Part shown: positions 22,381 to 36,309 of the stretch, one piece after another
How the letters are laid out: each line of letters starts with the position of its first letter
Position numbering within the stretch: the first letter of the stretch is position 1
Assembly: GCA_905182985.1 (NCBI GenBank)
Contig: CAJJDN010000161.1
Location: 4,095 to 68,094 of the forward strand
Source: Paramecium sonneborni
Lineage: Eukaryota > Ciliophora > Oligohymenophorea > Peniculida > Parameciidae
Direction: 5' to 3'
Length of the DNA: 64,000 bases
Made by a program: the position numbers and the translations under genes
The notes under the pieces: generated by a model
Told to the model about the DNA's origin: nothing
Databases searched by the model: none
Seen by the model: only the letters and a program-made list of their open reading frames with translations

Positions 22381-23092
22381 TCATAAAAGGGTTAATTATC
22401 CTAATTATTAAGGAAGTTCTATATAAATTGTATTAAGCCTATATATAGATTCTTTACTAATCTTTTCCTGTTCATTAGAAATATCACATTTCTAATCATC
22501 AAATAACTATTACTAATTGTCATCATAATTTTATTAAAAAAAGAAAGAATTTGGTTAAATATATGTAATAGAATCTATTTTCTGTTATCGGAGTTTGAAA
22601 ACAGAAATCTCTTCGTAAGGAGATACTCAAAAAAATAATTCTATTTAGTAAATCCAGATATACTATATTTGTTTTCATTAACACAAGCTATGTCATTTAT
22701 TTTATCAGAGAACAGTTTGGTAAACTCAAAGTATCTATGCTGATTAGAAGAATTATAATTAAAAAATTGATAGGTGGATTTTTTCAATAAAAAGCTATTG
22801 CAAAAAAAATAATTCATGATTCAAATATATATTCGATTAGACTTTTTTTAACTATTAAGAAAATTTTGATAATCTTCTGTTGGGTGAGCTAAAATTTTAA
22901 TCATGAAAATCTGAAAAATAAAAAGTTCTGAAATTTCTAAAGATTTTTCATATTCATGATGTGATAAGATAAAAAATAGATAGTATCCATCATCTTTTAT
23001 TTGTATCTTCCAAACTAATTGATTCTTCAAAAAATATTAAAGTATTCTAAACTTTATTTATATATTAAATAATAATTATTATTTTTACCATT
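22381..23092 (-). CDS. Hypothetical protein, frame partly unresolved
   Basis: The minus strand encodes, in order, MVKIIIIIQYINKVQNTLIF, then (after a 22-nt intron) NDGYYLFFILSHHEYEKSL and KILAHPTEDYQNFLNS. It continues with NQHRYFEFTKLFSDKIND and ENKYSISGFTKQNYFFEYLL, then EEISVFKLRQQKIDSI, DISNEQEKISKESIYRL and IELPQQLGQLTLL before TGA (22381-22383). Each block is strongly coding-like. The join near 22610 lacks a good intron and sits at a T7 run, so a sequencing indel or a recent frameshift is possible. No domain is recognised. It faces the WD40 gene divergently, 25 bp from its ATG. Confidence 0.4.
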
Positions 23093-23117
23093 AATTTAAT
23101 TATAAAGTATTGTTAAA

Positions 23118-24623
23118 ATGCACGAATAAACTTTTTCTAGTGTTAATTCTAAAACAAAAATCAAAGAATGCTTTCAAGATATATAAGATTAAATTGAAGT
23201 AAATTAATTAATGTTAAACAATTTATAGACATCATACAATAAAATTGATACTTATTTAGACTCAGTACTTAGTGATTCTTTTGATTTTATTGATATCAAA
23301 TCACAAACATCTCTTTAAACATAATAACCTACATTTTTTATAGAAATGCCTTAAATAAATTCTGAAAATATAAAATTCCATCAAGACTTATCTCCTTAAT
23401 TATTATAAGTAATCGAAATTAAAATAAAGACTTAAGTATTGCTTAAGGAATAATATATAAAATATGCACAATATTAAAAAATTACATAATTTTCATAGTT
23501 ATTAAAATAAGAAATGGAATAATAGAAGTTTATGATTAAGAGGCATTTAGAAAATTTATAAAGAGAAATGGTAAGGTAATATGAGTAGTAATTTTTAGAG
23601 TCATAATAACCAATAAATAAATAATTAGCAATTACATCTGGATCATCTTCATAAAGCATAATACCCTTCAAATATTAATTAATGGAAAAACATTCAATTT
23701 CATAAAATGAATGGTGTCATGCTATTGCAATTGATAAAGATTGTTCAACTTTAGTAGCGGCATGTGAATCGAAGATCAAAGTGTTCGAATTTAACTAAGG
23801 ATAATTAAAATAAATTTAAATTCTTAGTGGACATTAGAATTGGATAAACACATTAAATTTTATGAAACAATCAAATTATTTTATATCAGGAAGTTAAGAT
23901 TTTTCAATTATTATATGGGTTAAATAAGCAAATAACTAATGGATTTTAAAATAGATATTAAATGAACATAGTGGATCAATTTTTTGTTTAGTTGTAAATA
24001 ATAATGATGATCTATTTATATCTGGTAGTAGTGATAAATCTATTAAAATTTGGAACAAATAAAATTAATGGCATTGTTAATAAACAATTAAAGATCATTC
24101 TAATTCTGTTCGTGGATTAAGTTTAAATTAATAATAAAATATATTGATATCTTGTAGCATTGATTATTAGATATTAATATTTGAAAAACTAGAATAAAAT
24201 AATTAATGGATTATAAAACAGAAAATAACACTTGAATAATATGGGAATCGTATATGCTTTATAGATAATCATATTTTTACATTTTAAGAAATTGGTAAGG
24301 AATAAATGTGTGTTTTTGAATTGAATAGTGTTAATAAATAATTCGAAAAGACTAAGGATATTGCTGTTAAATGTGGATAAGCATCAGGGGATATTAGTTT
24401 ATTTCCTTTATAATATATAAATTAAAAATGTCTCCTTGTAAATAGGAATGGTGAATATATTAATTTAATAAGAAAAAAATAAGATGGAGATTTTATACTT
24501 GAATAATCAATTCTATTTGAAACAACTGATATCTTTGGAAGTATGACTATTAATGGAGATTATTTAATTACATGGGATAAAATATCAAAATAGATACAAG
24601 TTAGAATATATACAGAATAATGA
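23118..24623 (+). CDS. WD40-repeat protein, 501 aa, intronless
   Basis: A single uninterrupted frame starts MHEQTFSSVNSKTKIKEC and ends RIYTEQ before TGA (24621-24623). The N-terminal ~190 residues are Gln-rich and probably coiled (QLMLNNLQTSYNKIDTYL). The propeller blades are easy to see: NEWCHAIAIDKDCSTLVAAC, GHQNWINTLNFMKQSNYFIS, HSGSIFCLVVNNNDDLFISG with SSDKSIKIWN, HSNSVRGLSLNQ with NILISCSIDYQILIFEK. The last blades are weaker. This is the usual ciliate scaffold-type WD40 protein; partners are unknown. The absence of introns contrasts with its neighbours. Confidence 0.85.
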
Positions 24624-25701
24624 ACATTTTTATAATTATTTTTAATACCTTATTAATTTCATTTATAGAATACAATTTTTTATTACAATGTATTTATATG
24701 GCAGTCGATTATATTTAAATTCTTTATAGGAAATGATAGGAATATTATTTTATATTGAGTAAAATCTAAAAAGTTAAATTAACAATGACATATTTCAGTC
24801 TAGGCATTTGCTAATTATTTTGATCAAAGAAATGCACTTTGCATTATTATTTAAAAATTTTCACCATTTGAAGTCATTATATTATCTATTCAAGATTTTG
24901 ATTAAGAATTTATTTTCTTAAAGCTCTCAAATAAATAAATGATTATTTGAAAGACATATTTAAAACTATATATATTATTTGTATTTTTTAAATATTTAGA
25001 ATGAGATCATAAGTTCTGTCGGAAATTTCTTTGAAATAGATAAAATTTGTAAATAACTATTATGTCTATGATAGATGATTTTACTATTAAAATGTAATAG
25101 ATTTGACTTTTTGGTATTTTGAGTTAAATAAAGATAATATCAAAACTAAATAGAGAAATACATACATATCAACAAGCCATTTAAATAAACTATTATCTTA
25201 AGATGTGTTATTTGTAGAAATTTATATTAAATTTTATTATAAAATATAGAAAATAATTAGAAAGTACCGAGCCATTTTTGAATCAAGCAGTTCTCTAGAA
25301 AAAATCAATTTCCTCAATAAAAATTAGCAGAAATTCAATTTTAATATGGCCTTTTACTAATTTTTGAAAACTCATAACTTATTTGAAATTTAACGTAGAT
25401 AACAATATTTGGTAAATAAAATAATTAGTAAAATAGTTATTTAAGGATTAATAAAAATAAGAGAATTGCCTTATAAAAATTTAAGCTTTTTCAAATATTA
25501 ATGATATGAAAAAAAAAATATATAAATATAGTATTTCAAAGTATAATTAATGTATTTGCTGAAAATAATATCCAAATAAAGCTAATAAATTTTTAATACA
25601 TTAAAATTGAAATTAAAATAGAGAATTGTTAATTTACGTAATTTAGGGGTTTTTTTAATTATAAATATAAAATCATTATCATAATTTTTTGAATATATTA
25701 A
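24624..25701. other. Intergenic, short open frames only
   Basis: About 1.1 kb between two plus-strand genes. A short plus-strand frame reading FANYFDQRNALCIII and PFEVIILSIQDFDQEF (about 24790-24945) looks coding-like, but it is flanked by TGA codons and could not be linked to neighbours. It may be a relic. Nothing else is supported. Confidence 0.35.
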
Positions 25702-28700
25702 ATGTTTTCTATTTTGATACTAAGCATATTGTCATGCAAGTAAAGTTTCTTTATATTATGCAAGCTTGAAGATTGCAAAATCATCTTGCGATGTCTTTGA
25801 CATAATAACATCTGCTGAAAATGATCCAAGAATGATATTTTAAGATCTTTCTGATGAAGTTAATAAAGATTATTCTTGGGGAGTATGGACAAAATATTTG
25901 TCTAAATATGAGGCAATCGAGGATTTAAAATTGAAAACAATTAAAATGCATGTACTATCAGAAAGTTTTGAAAAAAAGAATTAATTAGTTTATTTTATAG
26001 TTTTAGATAGAGAGGAGTTATATATATATCATTAGTTATTCATTTATTAGAACAATAATATTGAGATAAGAGAATTGAAAGTTGATTAAGAATTAATTAA
26101 AGACAATTGGACTTTTTTCTATTTTTGTTATTCATAGACATCTTAAATTTATAATATATTTCTTTATATTAATGAGGATCGAGAAAATGTTTAGATGATT
26201 TCAGGAGGACCTTTTTAGATTGAAAATGATGGATTAAAAATATATTAATTGGGTGGAACATAATAATTAAAATATTAGATTTCAATATTATTGGAAGAAT
26301 AGATTAATTTGAGTTTATTTTCAGGGGAAATAACAGATATGGATTTAAGAATTGGGTATTCTAATTTTTATGAGGATATCCCAACTTTTTTAGCAAATAT
26401 TGAAGATGCTAATTGTAAAAAATAATATTGTACAAATGCAATAATAAGAGAATTAGTATTAGGAAAATAATTTTTGAGTGAATAAGAGAAAATATCAGTA
26501 TCTTATTTAGATTAAAAGTTTATGATTTATGGTTGGGTGAAATTATAAGAGTTAGAAAATGTAAAATATAAATAGATATGATTAGTTATCAACAGTATCA
26601 TCAGTTTTAATGAGAGCTAGCTTAAGAAAGACATATTTTAATGATTTATATTAAGGAGATAAAGCTATATATTGGGAATATCTATAAAGTACTTAAAATA
26701 ATGAATAAAATGGATTTACTTTTACAACTTATCATAATGATCCATTGAAACCATTATCAAATTATTAATCTCTTGATAGTGATTCATGGGTAATAAGAGG
26801 ATAATATTATTAATAAGCTATAACATTTTGGCATTGGTTTGTATATTAAGAAGGAATTAATGAATTAAATAATATTAAATTGTAAATTTATTTCGGTTCA
26901 AATCAATAAACGAAAACTTTTAAAATGAGATAAAATCATTTTGAAAAATCCTCTTTGCATTTTACAATTGGTGGAGATAAATTTAATAAAAATTTTAGAG
27001 GAGAAATTCGTAATTTAACTATTTACTATTGCTACAGCGCAGATACTCCTAAAACTAGATGTAAATAATTGATATTATCATTAGTTTGTCATTATAGTTG
27101 TAAAAACTGTTTTGGACCTGAATAAAGCTAATGTCTTGAATGTGATAATTCAGCAAGAACTTTGAACAAAGGAGAATGTAAATGTTAATAGGGATTTATT
27201 GATAATAAAGAAAAAGGATGTTAATGTAATTATTTATTATTTAAAACAATAGCTATTGCATCATTAGTTAAAATAGAGATATAAGAAGCTAAATATTTAG
27301 ATACAACAAATTGTAAATTAGGAGAATTTATAGTATAACTTTTAGGCAAATATTATTGTTTACCATGTCCTGGATAATATACTCCTTGGAGTTTGAATTG
27401 TGTTGAATGTATAGCAGATCCTAAAAATTGGTATTTAAATCCAATTTGTAAAAGTGACTACTTTTAACCATTATAAGATAAAAGTGATTATGTTTTTTTA
27501 GAAATATAACGCAACTAAATTGATTACCAATACTATTTGATCAATTAACTAAATATTTATGAACAACCAAATGTAGAACTTTGTTAAGGATGCTTGGAAT
27601 AAACATCTACTAATTTTAATTTTATTGAAAACTATTAATTAAATGTCCTATCCAGATTTGCATGTAAAACATGTTATTCTGTTATTAATGGTTAATGCAT
27701 TAACATTAATTAAAACTGTCTTAATTGTGATTCCTAATTTTAATGTTAAAAATGTTTTGAAAATTTTACATTTTTTGATGGTCATTGTTATTAATGTCCG
27801 AACTATTGTCCTGATTGTAAATATAATAAAACAGGACTCTATTGTTAAAGTTGTATTTCTGGATATTTTTATAATTCAACCATAGAATAATGTATTTAAT
27901 GTGGTTAATATTGCTCTGTTTGTATTTATAATTAAAACTTACCTTACTTATAATGTATAAAATGTATCGATGAAAAAGAATATTTTATATCTGCAGATAG
28001 ATAAATGTGTAGAGAAAAAAATTTAGAGCACTGCGTCATTTAAGGAGAAGAATATGTAAATGATGATTACACCAATTTTACAGATAAAACTTAAAATTAT
28101 CCTTATGGATCAACAATCGATATTGAATCCTATTTACCATCTTAAGATACAATTTAAGTTTGTTTTTTGTGTGAGGATTAATATGTTAATAAATTAATCT
28201 TATTTTCCTCAAATGAATGTGTTCATGCGAGCGATACAAGTAAATTACCAGATTTAAATGATGAACTGAGAAATCAAGTATTAGCTTCTGAAAATTATTA
28301 ATATTAATTGGCATTTTCAGATAAGTCTAGTTTAGAAACAAAGTATACAGTAATTTATGGTAAACCAACTAAAATAATGATTTCTAATTATTCAAATACA
28401 TCGTCTGAAATTTTATATAATTATAGTAGTGTTGTACTATCAAAAAATTATCTTTATGAAGATCCTTTACTTTACTGTGAAGACCCACATTGTATAGACT
28501 GCATAAAAAATTATGTTTGGTCATAAGAGTTTTGTGTAAAATGTTAAAATGGTTACTATGCAAGTTTTTTTACAGGTCTTTGTTATTTATGCTAAGATGA
28601 TTGTTAAGAATGTTTATTATAGCATCAAACTTATAAGGATGCATGGAAATGGTAAATTATACCTTATTATCAGTTCAGAAACAATATATTTTATAGTTTC

Positions 28701-31700
28701 CATAACTTTAATTTATATTGTGTTTCTACTGATAATACAAAGTATGAATAAATATGTACAAAATGCAAAGGTAAAGATGCCTTGCATGATGGTAAATGTT
28801 ATAAAGATTGTAATTGTGATGAATGTATATTCCAAAATGGTTAAAATAAATGTTTAAGATGTAAAGATTCTAAGACTTACATTAATGGTGAATGTGTTTT
28901 ATGTCCTAATTATTGTGATGTGTGTAAATAATTAACAAACTAAGAAATTAAATAAATTAATCCATATTTTGACCCTAAGGATATATCATTATATAGATTT
29001 GCGAAATAATGTTTAAAATAATCAAATGCTCCTCCTGTTAATGGTTTTATATATCATGATGCTAGTTTAGGATTAGAAGTTAATTGTTTGAATGTTGAAA
29101 CTCAACCATGTTATAAATTTGCAGAAAAAATACTTAATGTCTATTGTGATGATAATAAATTTTATTCAGATTATTCTTTACTTATAGATGAAAATGATTA
29201 ATTTCAATTCTTAGACTAAAATATTCGTTTAAATGAAATCTTTTCAATATAATCTTCATCTCATTTTTCTAATTAAGAAATTGATCTCTTATTTGAATAA
29301 TTTAATGATAAAAGTGTTAAATTAATGAAATATATATTAAAGATTAAATAAAACACTGGATTATGTAAAATCTAGAATAATGTATTTGTTTAATCAAACT
29401 TAAGGAAAAATGTTTTTATGCTTTAATCTTTAGAACTTATATTAGAATCTTAATTAGATATTCCAATTTATTTTGGAAACAATGTTACATTTCAAGAATT
29501 TACGTCAATTACTTTTAAAAATATACTTTTGGATTCACTTTAAGGAACCATACAGATTTTCTGCTAAAATTTTTAAGATATTAAATTTACTTTATACAAT
29601 TTTTAGGTAATTAATGGTGATAACTTATAATTACAATTTGTCTTACAAAACCCAGCTGAAATAAATCTCGAAAAAGTAGGTTTGAAAAATACAAAATTCG
29701 TGAATACTAATGGATTCATAAGCTATTTTTTTACTAAACCAAAATTAGTTTAATAATTAGTTATTTCGATCAATGACTTTGTTATTTAAGATTCTCAACT
29801 ATTAAATACACATATCATTATTTAAAATTTAAATACTAATTATGGGAATTAGTTATTGAAAATACATAATTTAAAATCTTTAAATAATAATTATACAAAT
29901 TCTTAATTAATATATACAAGTTTTTTAAATTAAATTCGACAATCTGAAATTATTATTTAAAATTTTATTTCAGATACTGATTAATAAACTTAATCAAGCT
30001 TTTTTATCTTGAATGGTGCTTTAAGTGTATAAATGAATAACACTATAATACAGAATGGAAAATATCATAAATAAGCAATTTTATTTAAATTGCCTTTATT
30101 CAAGATTTATAATTTGAATATCACAGACAACATTTTCCTTAGTTTTGATAATTGTGTTCTCACAAATATTTTAGATTCTTTATATGCTGATAATATATTA
30201 GAAAATACATTAATTTTAAATGATATCTATTTTACAAGAAATTCTTATGTAGGAAGTAATGTCTTTTTTTAATTGATAAATAGTAATAATTTTAAAAATT
30301 TGAACATTGAAATTGATTAATTGATCTTAGATTCAAATTAATTTAAAATTTTAGGAAAAATTAATGGTCCAATAATTGCTTCTAATGCCTCAATTTATTT
30401 AGATGCTAAGAAATTATTTTTAAAAAATATTAAGATTATTCGTTCCTTTAATTTACCTGAGTTTTCAATAAATAATGCTGATCTAGTTGAAGTATCTATA
30501 TTCAATATAACTTTAAGTAAACATTATCTATTTAAACCTATCCATTCATTATAATCTTGCTTAAATACAAGTTTAGAAAATGGATATGGAAGCATTATTT
30601 TATTTTATAATATAAAAAAACTTATATTTAGAAATGCTTTATTGAAAAATTTAATAACAATAAATTCTCCTTTAATAATAATAAAATCTATAGAGAGAAC
30701 AAACTTTAGAGTCTAAGAATTCATTAGTATTATTGATCATATTTATCTTAACAATAGTTTAATTACAACAAGATAATCTGAAGAAGTTGCTATTTTAAGT
30801 ATTGTTTCTTAATAAGAACAAACTATAAATCTAAATGGTATAGTTGCTAAGAATAATATGTTACATTGTTATTAAGAAGATCAAAAGCTTAGATAATCTT
30901 CAACAATTTTGGTAGTGAATCCATACTCATTTATCGATCTTTAAGATTCGATTTTTTCTGAAAATATAGTCACAGCTAGTCTTGGTTCAAATCTAATTAT
31001 TTTTAGCAGATCTTTAATATTATAAAATACTCAATTTTATGAATAAAATATTTTGAAATTTGAGAATCTAAAAGATAAATTGATTTGGGGTTATTCAGAA
31101 GATGAATAAATATACTTTGAACATTTATAAAATGAATTTCCAATCAAATCAAAAGGTGGAAATGGATTTTTATCTGCAGAAGAAATATATATAATAAATA
31201 TTACAACTAATAATTCTATGGCATTACAAGGTGGGTCATTTTATTTATTTACTGTCTCAAATGGAATTGTTAAAATTACAAATTCAAGTTTTATTTAGAG
31301 TCAATCTAATTTATTATATCAAGATAAATCATAAGGTGGAACATTATTTCTAGATGCATCCTAATCTATGTTAAATTTTTAATTATCAAATTGTTTGATT
31401 TCTGGAAGTTCAAGTAGAAAAGAAGGAGGAGTAATTTTTATTGAACCATCTAGAAATTAAAATTTAATAGTTTTTGATTAAAATATTGTATAAGAAATCT
31501 ATTCCCTCTATTATGCTTTCCTTAAACTACCTATTCAATTCACTAGTAAGACTTTAGTACTTAATATTAAGATAATTAAAACATATATTTAAAATTCTTA
31601 TTAAGGATTTCTTTTATTTTATGGGAAGGTACGTGAATTAACTAAAAATGAAATCTCAAATGCCTACCAAAACTTCTTAATATCAATTGAAGGTGGCAAA

Positions 31701-34700
31701 ATAATTTTTGAAGATGTTTATTTTAGTAATATCTTTTAATATGGTATTATGAATGTTAAAAATGCTCATTAAATTTTTATGACTAATGTTACTATATCAT
31801 TTATAACATTAATAAATGATAATTTAATTCTTATTAACTAAAATACAAGTAAATTTTATTTATTATAATTTAGAATATGAGACTTCAATAAAATTTACAA
31901 ATGTTTAATTTGAATCAATTAATGAATATTCAATATCTTTATCCAATCCAGAAATACCATCAACTTCATTATAAGTGAAAACCAATAAATGTTTATAGAA
32001 TTCTAAAGCTCCTAAAGGAATAAAAGAATTTTATGATTAAAAGCAACTAGAATTATAATCAAATTACAATTTATACAGTATTTTAGCAGAAAATAAAAAA
32101 CCTTCATTTATAATTGGAATTAATTCAGTTTCAAGTAACCATAAATTGTTTTTTGATCAATTAAAGTTTAATTCTATAAATTGTCAAAGTTGTAAGGAAG
32201 GAATCTTTTAAATTATAAATATAGACGGAGGAAATAAAAATAAAAATTTAATTTACTTTAAATCTTTAAATTTGTTCAAAAATTAATGTGGATTATTAGG
32301 TTGCTTATTTTTATGTAATTAAGACAAAAAATCTATAAAATTGTTTTCATCAGAAGTAAATAAGAATAGACAATTAGCAGATACTTCATAATTAAGTGAA
32401 TTAACAATTTTCCCAATAAAAATTGAAGAAAGCAAATTTTATAACAACGAAGCCTCTTTTGGAGGAGCCTTAATAATATCAGGAGTAAGTAGTTAAATTA
32501 ATCATTGTTAATTTACTAATAATACTGCTAATATTTCAGGTGGAAGTATTTATTTTGATTACAAAGTGAATTCATAATTTTTAATTTTTAATTCAATTTT
32601 TGCAGATAATAGAGCAAAAATTGGTGGAGCAATTTTTTTAGGAAATTATTCATTTAATTCTCCAAAAATTTTGAATAATTCTTTTTTTAATAATTAAGCA
32701 TCAATTTTTGGAAAAAATCTCGCAGATTAACCAATAAAATTAGTATTATAAATTGGATAAAAAATAATAGAAACAGTTAATGTAATTTCAGATATAAATA
32801 ATATAACAGATATAATAAAAGTTAGTTAATATTAAATTGGTGATTTTAATTATGATTATATAATGATTCCAAGTGGATAATCAATAGGGAATTATTAGAT
32901 TTTTGATGAAAAAGAATAATAATTTATTCCTTATAATTTTAGTTTTAGAATAGTTCCAATAAATAAAGAAAATGGTTAAGTTTAGGCATTATATGACAGT
33001 AAGTGTAGTATAAAAGGAAGATAAGTAATAAATAATACAAAAGGAGAATTTGATGAAAATTATGTTAGTTTTAGAGAGAGTATTTTTAATTAGAGTAGTT
33101 AGGATTACAATTTAGATGAGTTGATTATAACATTTGATCCTGATTTAAATAGTTTAGGATATCTTTAATTAGAAATAATGTGTGATTCAATAAAGATACC
33201 ATAATTTTCTGAAGATCCTCCTTATTAATTCATGAATTATTTTACAAATTATAGATTATGGATAGATTTACAAACATTTAATTGTTAAAGAGGTGAATAT
33301 AAGACAGATGATGGTAAATGTAAATTATGTGAATCTTCATAAGATTAATATACTGTTTTAGCAGGTTAAAGATGTAAAATAAAAGATTAAATAAAAATGG
33401 AGAATGTTACTCCAGCAAGAATAATGTTGAGACCAGAATATTGGAGACCATCAGAAAGTAATGAGATTATTGAATATTGTATAAATTTACCTGAGAATTG
33501 TATTGGAGGTTGGGATCCTGGAGATGATCTTTGTGATTATGCACATATTGGAGCACTTTGTGAATAGTGTGATATTTATAATATAAGAGGATAAGGTTCC
33601 TTTTCTGTTACTACATAATATAAGTGTGGCAGCTGTTAAGATGTTGGTGATAATACTATTAAGATTATTTTAATTAGTTTATGGACTATGATTTCAATAT
33701 TCTTATCTGTCAGAGGTACAATTTAAGGAGTTGAAAAAATGATTGCGTAACATAAAATGAATAGATTTAAATCGTTTTAATATGATTAAAAAGCAGGATA
33801 TGGAGGAGTCTTAATTAAAGTTCTTACTAATTATCTCTAAATTATAGGAGCTGTTACTCTATTTTAACTAGAATTACCTAGTGCTCTTCAATCTTCTATT
33901 AGATCAGTTGGAAATCCTGTTGAAGCCATGAGTTATTCATTAGATTGTTTTTTGGCTACTATTACAGATATCAATATTATCTATTTTAGAATGATCTGGG
34001 CTTTAATTATGCCTCTATTTTATATTTTGGCATTTGCTCTTATATATTTTTTAGCTGTTATATTAAATATTACCTAATCAAATAAAAGTGCTATTACTAC
34101 TACTGCTATTTATTTATTTACTTACTTATAACCAACTTTATTAGGTGGATTCATTTCCTTATTATCCTTTCGTCGTATATCTGATATTTACTGGGTTCAA
34201 GGAAATGTTGCTTATAAATATATAACTACATAACATTTTAAATGGGTTACAGGTTTTGTTCTTCCATCCACTTTAATTCTAGCCATTTTTATACCTATTT
34301 ATATGTTTCTTAGTTTGTATTTCTAAAGATTTTAATTAGAAAATGAAAATACAAGAAAAAATTGGGGTTATTTATATAATGAATATTAACATAAAGCATA
34401 TTTCTGGGAAATAATTAAAATCTTTTAAAAAGGATGTATGATCATGTTCCTAACATTTTATGAAGATTAAATTATTATTAAAGGAGCATTAATATTTATG
34501 ATTGTTTTTATTTATAAAATATTAACTAAATAATTTCAACCTTTTAAATTACCATATTTGAATCTATTAGATGAGGCTTAAACTATGATTTGTGGAACAT
34601 CTATTGTTATAGGAATGACCATTTATTAAGCTAATAAATCAGATAATTAAGAAATTATATGGCCATTTTATATTCTTTTAATTGTAATTAATGCCATCTT

Positions 34701-35142
34701 TATTATAATTATTGTTTGGGAAATCTTATGGGCTTAAATAGAAGACAATTAAGATAAACTCGATAAGTTTAGAGATAAAATTAATAAGTAGTATCCTTAC
34801 TTAAAAAAGAAAAATATCTTATTGAATAGACTATTAACAAATAGAAGTGAATAGTAATAAAGGGTTAAAAAAAGATACATGAAAATAAAGAAATATTTGA
34901 TGAAGATTGTGCACCAACATCCTGGATTTTATTAATAACCAATAGTTTCTTCTAGTAATAAACAAAGCAATATCTATCAATCTTCTGAGTTTGTTTTTTA
35001 TCATACTCCCCTATCGATTGAAAATAAAAGTGCATAAAATTACCCTGGTTATCCCATGACATAAAACAAAATATATCCAGCCATAGATGTAATTCTAAGA
35101 GATAATAATAGTTCCTAAGAATAAGAATAAGATAATATTTGA
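25702..35142 (+). CDS. Giant surface protein A: LamG-like, cysteine-rich, beta-helix-like, multi-pass
   Basis: About 3121 aa with three 25-nt introns (25740-25764, 26551-26575, 31850-31874). The start MFSILILSILSC is a signal peptide. Residues ~50-430 carry a concanavalin/LamG-like region (ITFWHWFV, FTIGGDKFNKNFRGEI). Residues ~445-1140 are furin/GF-receptor-like cysteine clusters (CHYSCKNCFGPEQSQCLEC, CPNYCDVC). Residues ~1150-2430 are repetitive, Asn/Ser/Ile-rich and beta-helix-like, with Pmp-type units near the end (GGALIISG, GGSIYF, KIGGAIFLGNY). A second cysteine block (GGWDPGDDLC, GALCEQCDIY) precedes about eight hydrophobic segments (residues ~2620-2990) and a Gln/Ser-rich cytoplasmic tail ending at TGA 35140-35142. 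It is probably a cell-surface adhesion or recognition protein. The ligand is unknown. It is a tandem paralogue of the next gene. Confidence 0.85.
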
Positions 35143-36309
35143 TAAAAAAAACATTTATTAAAATATATAAAATTATTAAAATAATATCTTTTCAAAACTA
35201 AAATTATTAAGGGAACTTAGTATGAATTAATTTTTTAATAAATTTATCAATATATGTGTATAAATACAGATTAAAGTTTACATTTTTTCTATTCATTTCT
35301 ATATGCTCAACATTTAACAAAAATAAGAATGCTTATCTTAAAATTCAAATTAAATCAAGTTAATTGAATTCATGAAGATGAAGAATTAGTTAAATAAAAC
35401 AACAATTTAGTTAGATTTAAAATATAATATTTGAGGTAGCATTTTTACAAGAATTTGTTTATTTTATCAATTTTATGGAAAAAGTAATTAAATGGTAAAA
35501 TAAACAAATTCAAGAGGAATATATCATTTATGTTTAAATTACCTATTTTAAATTAAATTAATTTTTAAAGTTAGAGAGGACACATGATTTAAAATTATTA
35601 TATTAATATTAAATTTAAGTTTAGATATATTATGTAAAATTGTCAATATTCTTGTTTTGGTTATATAGAAAGCAAATGTTAGTCGCTTAAAAGAAATAGT
35701 CTGTTTAAATTTTGTTTAGTAATGTAAACATCCTTCTATAAAAAAGAAACAATAATTTTTTACAACTAGAGTACAAAAGTTATTGTAAATCTTTGTTTTT
35801 ATAAATTAAGTGTTATCTGTAAATAATTTTTATGATAAGAACTATACTATTTTTAAAAATTAAAATTTAAAACTATTAAAGAACCTAATAATTGATTAAG
35901 GATTAAATTGAAATTAATCAAATGTGAAAATCTTGATAGAGAATACAGATCATTTTGCAAAAGAATATCATACAATCATTCAAAAATTTAATTAATATAA
36001 TATATAAATGAATGAATAAATTCAATGTTTTTTGAATAATGCTTGTATATTTTGGTTTCTTTAATTTTTAATAAATAATATAAATAATTAATTTATCTAA
36101 AATAAACTTGAAAAATAGAAATCATTATAATTATTTTATGATTAAAATAATACTTGAATTTTTTGTGAAGCGAATATTTATTAATGTAAATAGAGATAAA
36201 TTAAAGTTAATATGTAATTATTTTTTGCATCATGTAAATAAGCACACACTATTCTAAACCTTAATTTATTTGAGTGAAAAAATAAAAATTATTACTTAAA
36301 TTAAATATA
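35143..36309. other. Intergenic between tandem giant paralogues
   Basis: About 1.2 kb. Plus-strand open stretches occur (for example LIKCENLDREYRSFCKRI near 35900-35990, and an open frame about 35570-35920), but they have no start context or family resemblance. They may be eroded coding DNA left by the duplication of genes A and B. No gene is claimed. Confidence 0.35.
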
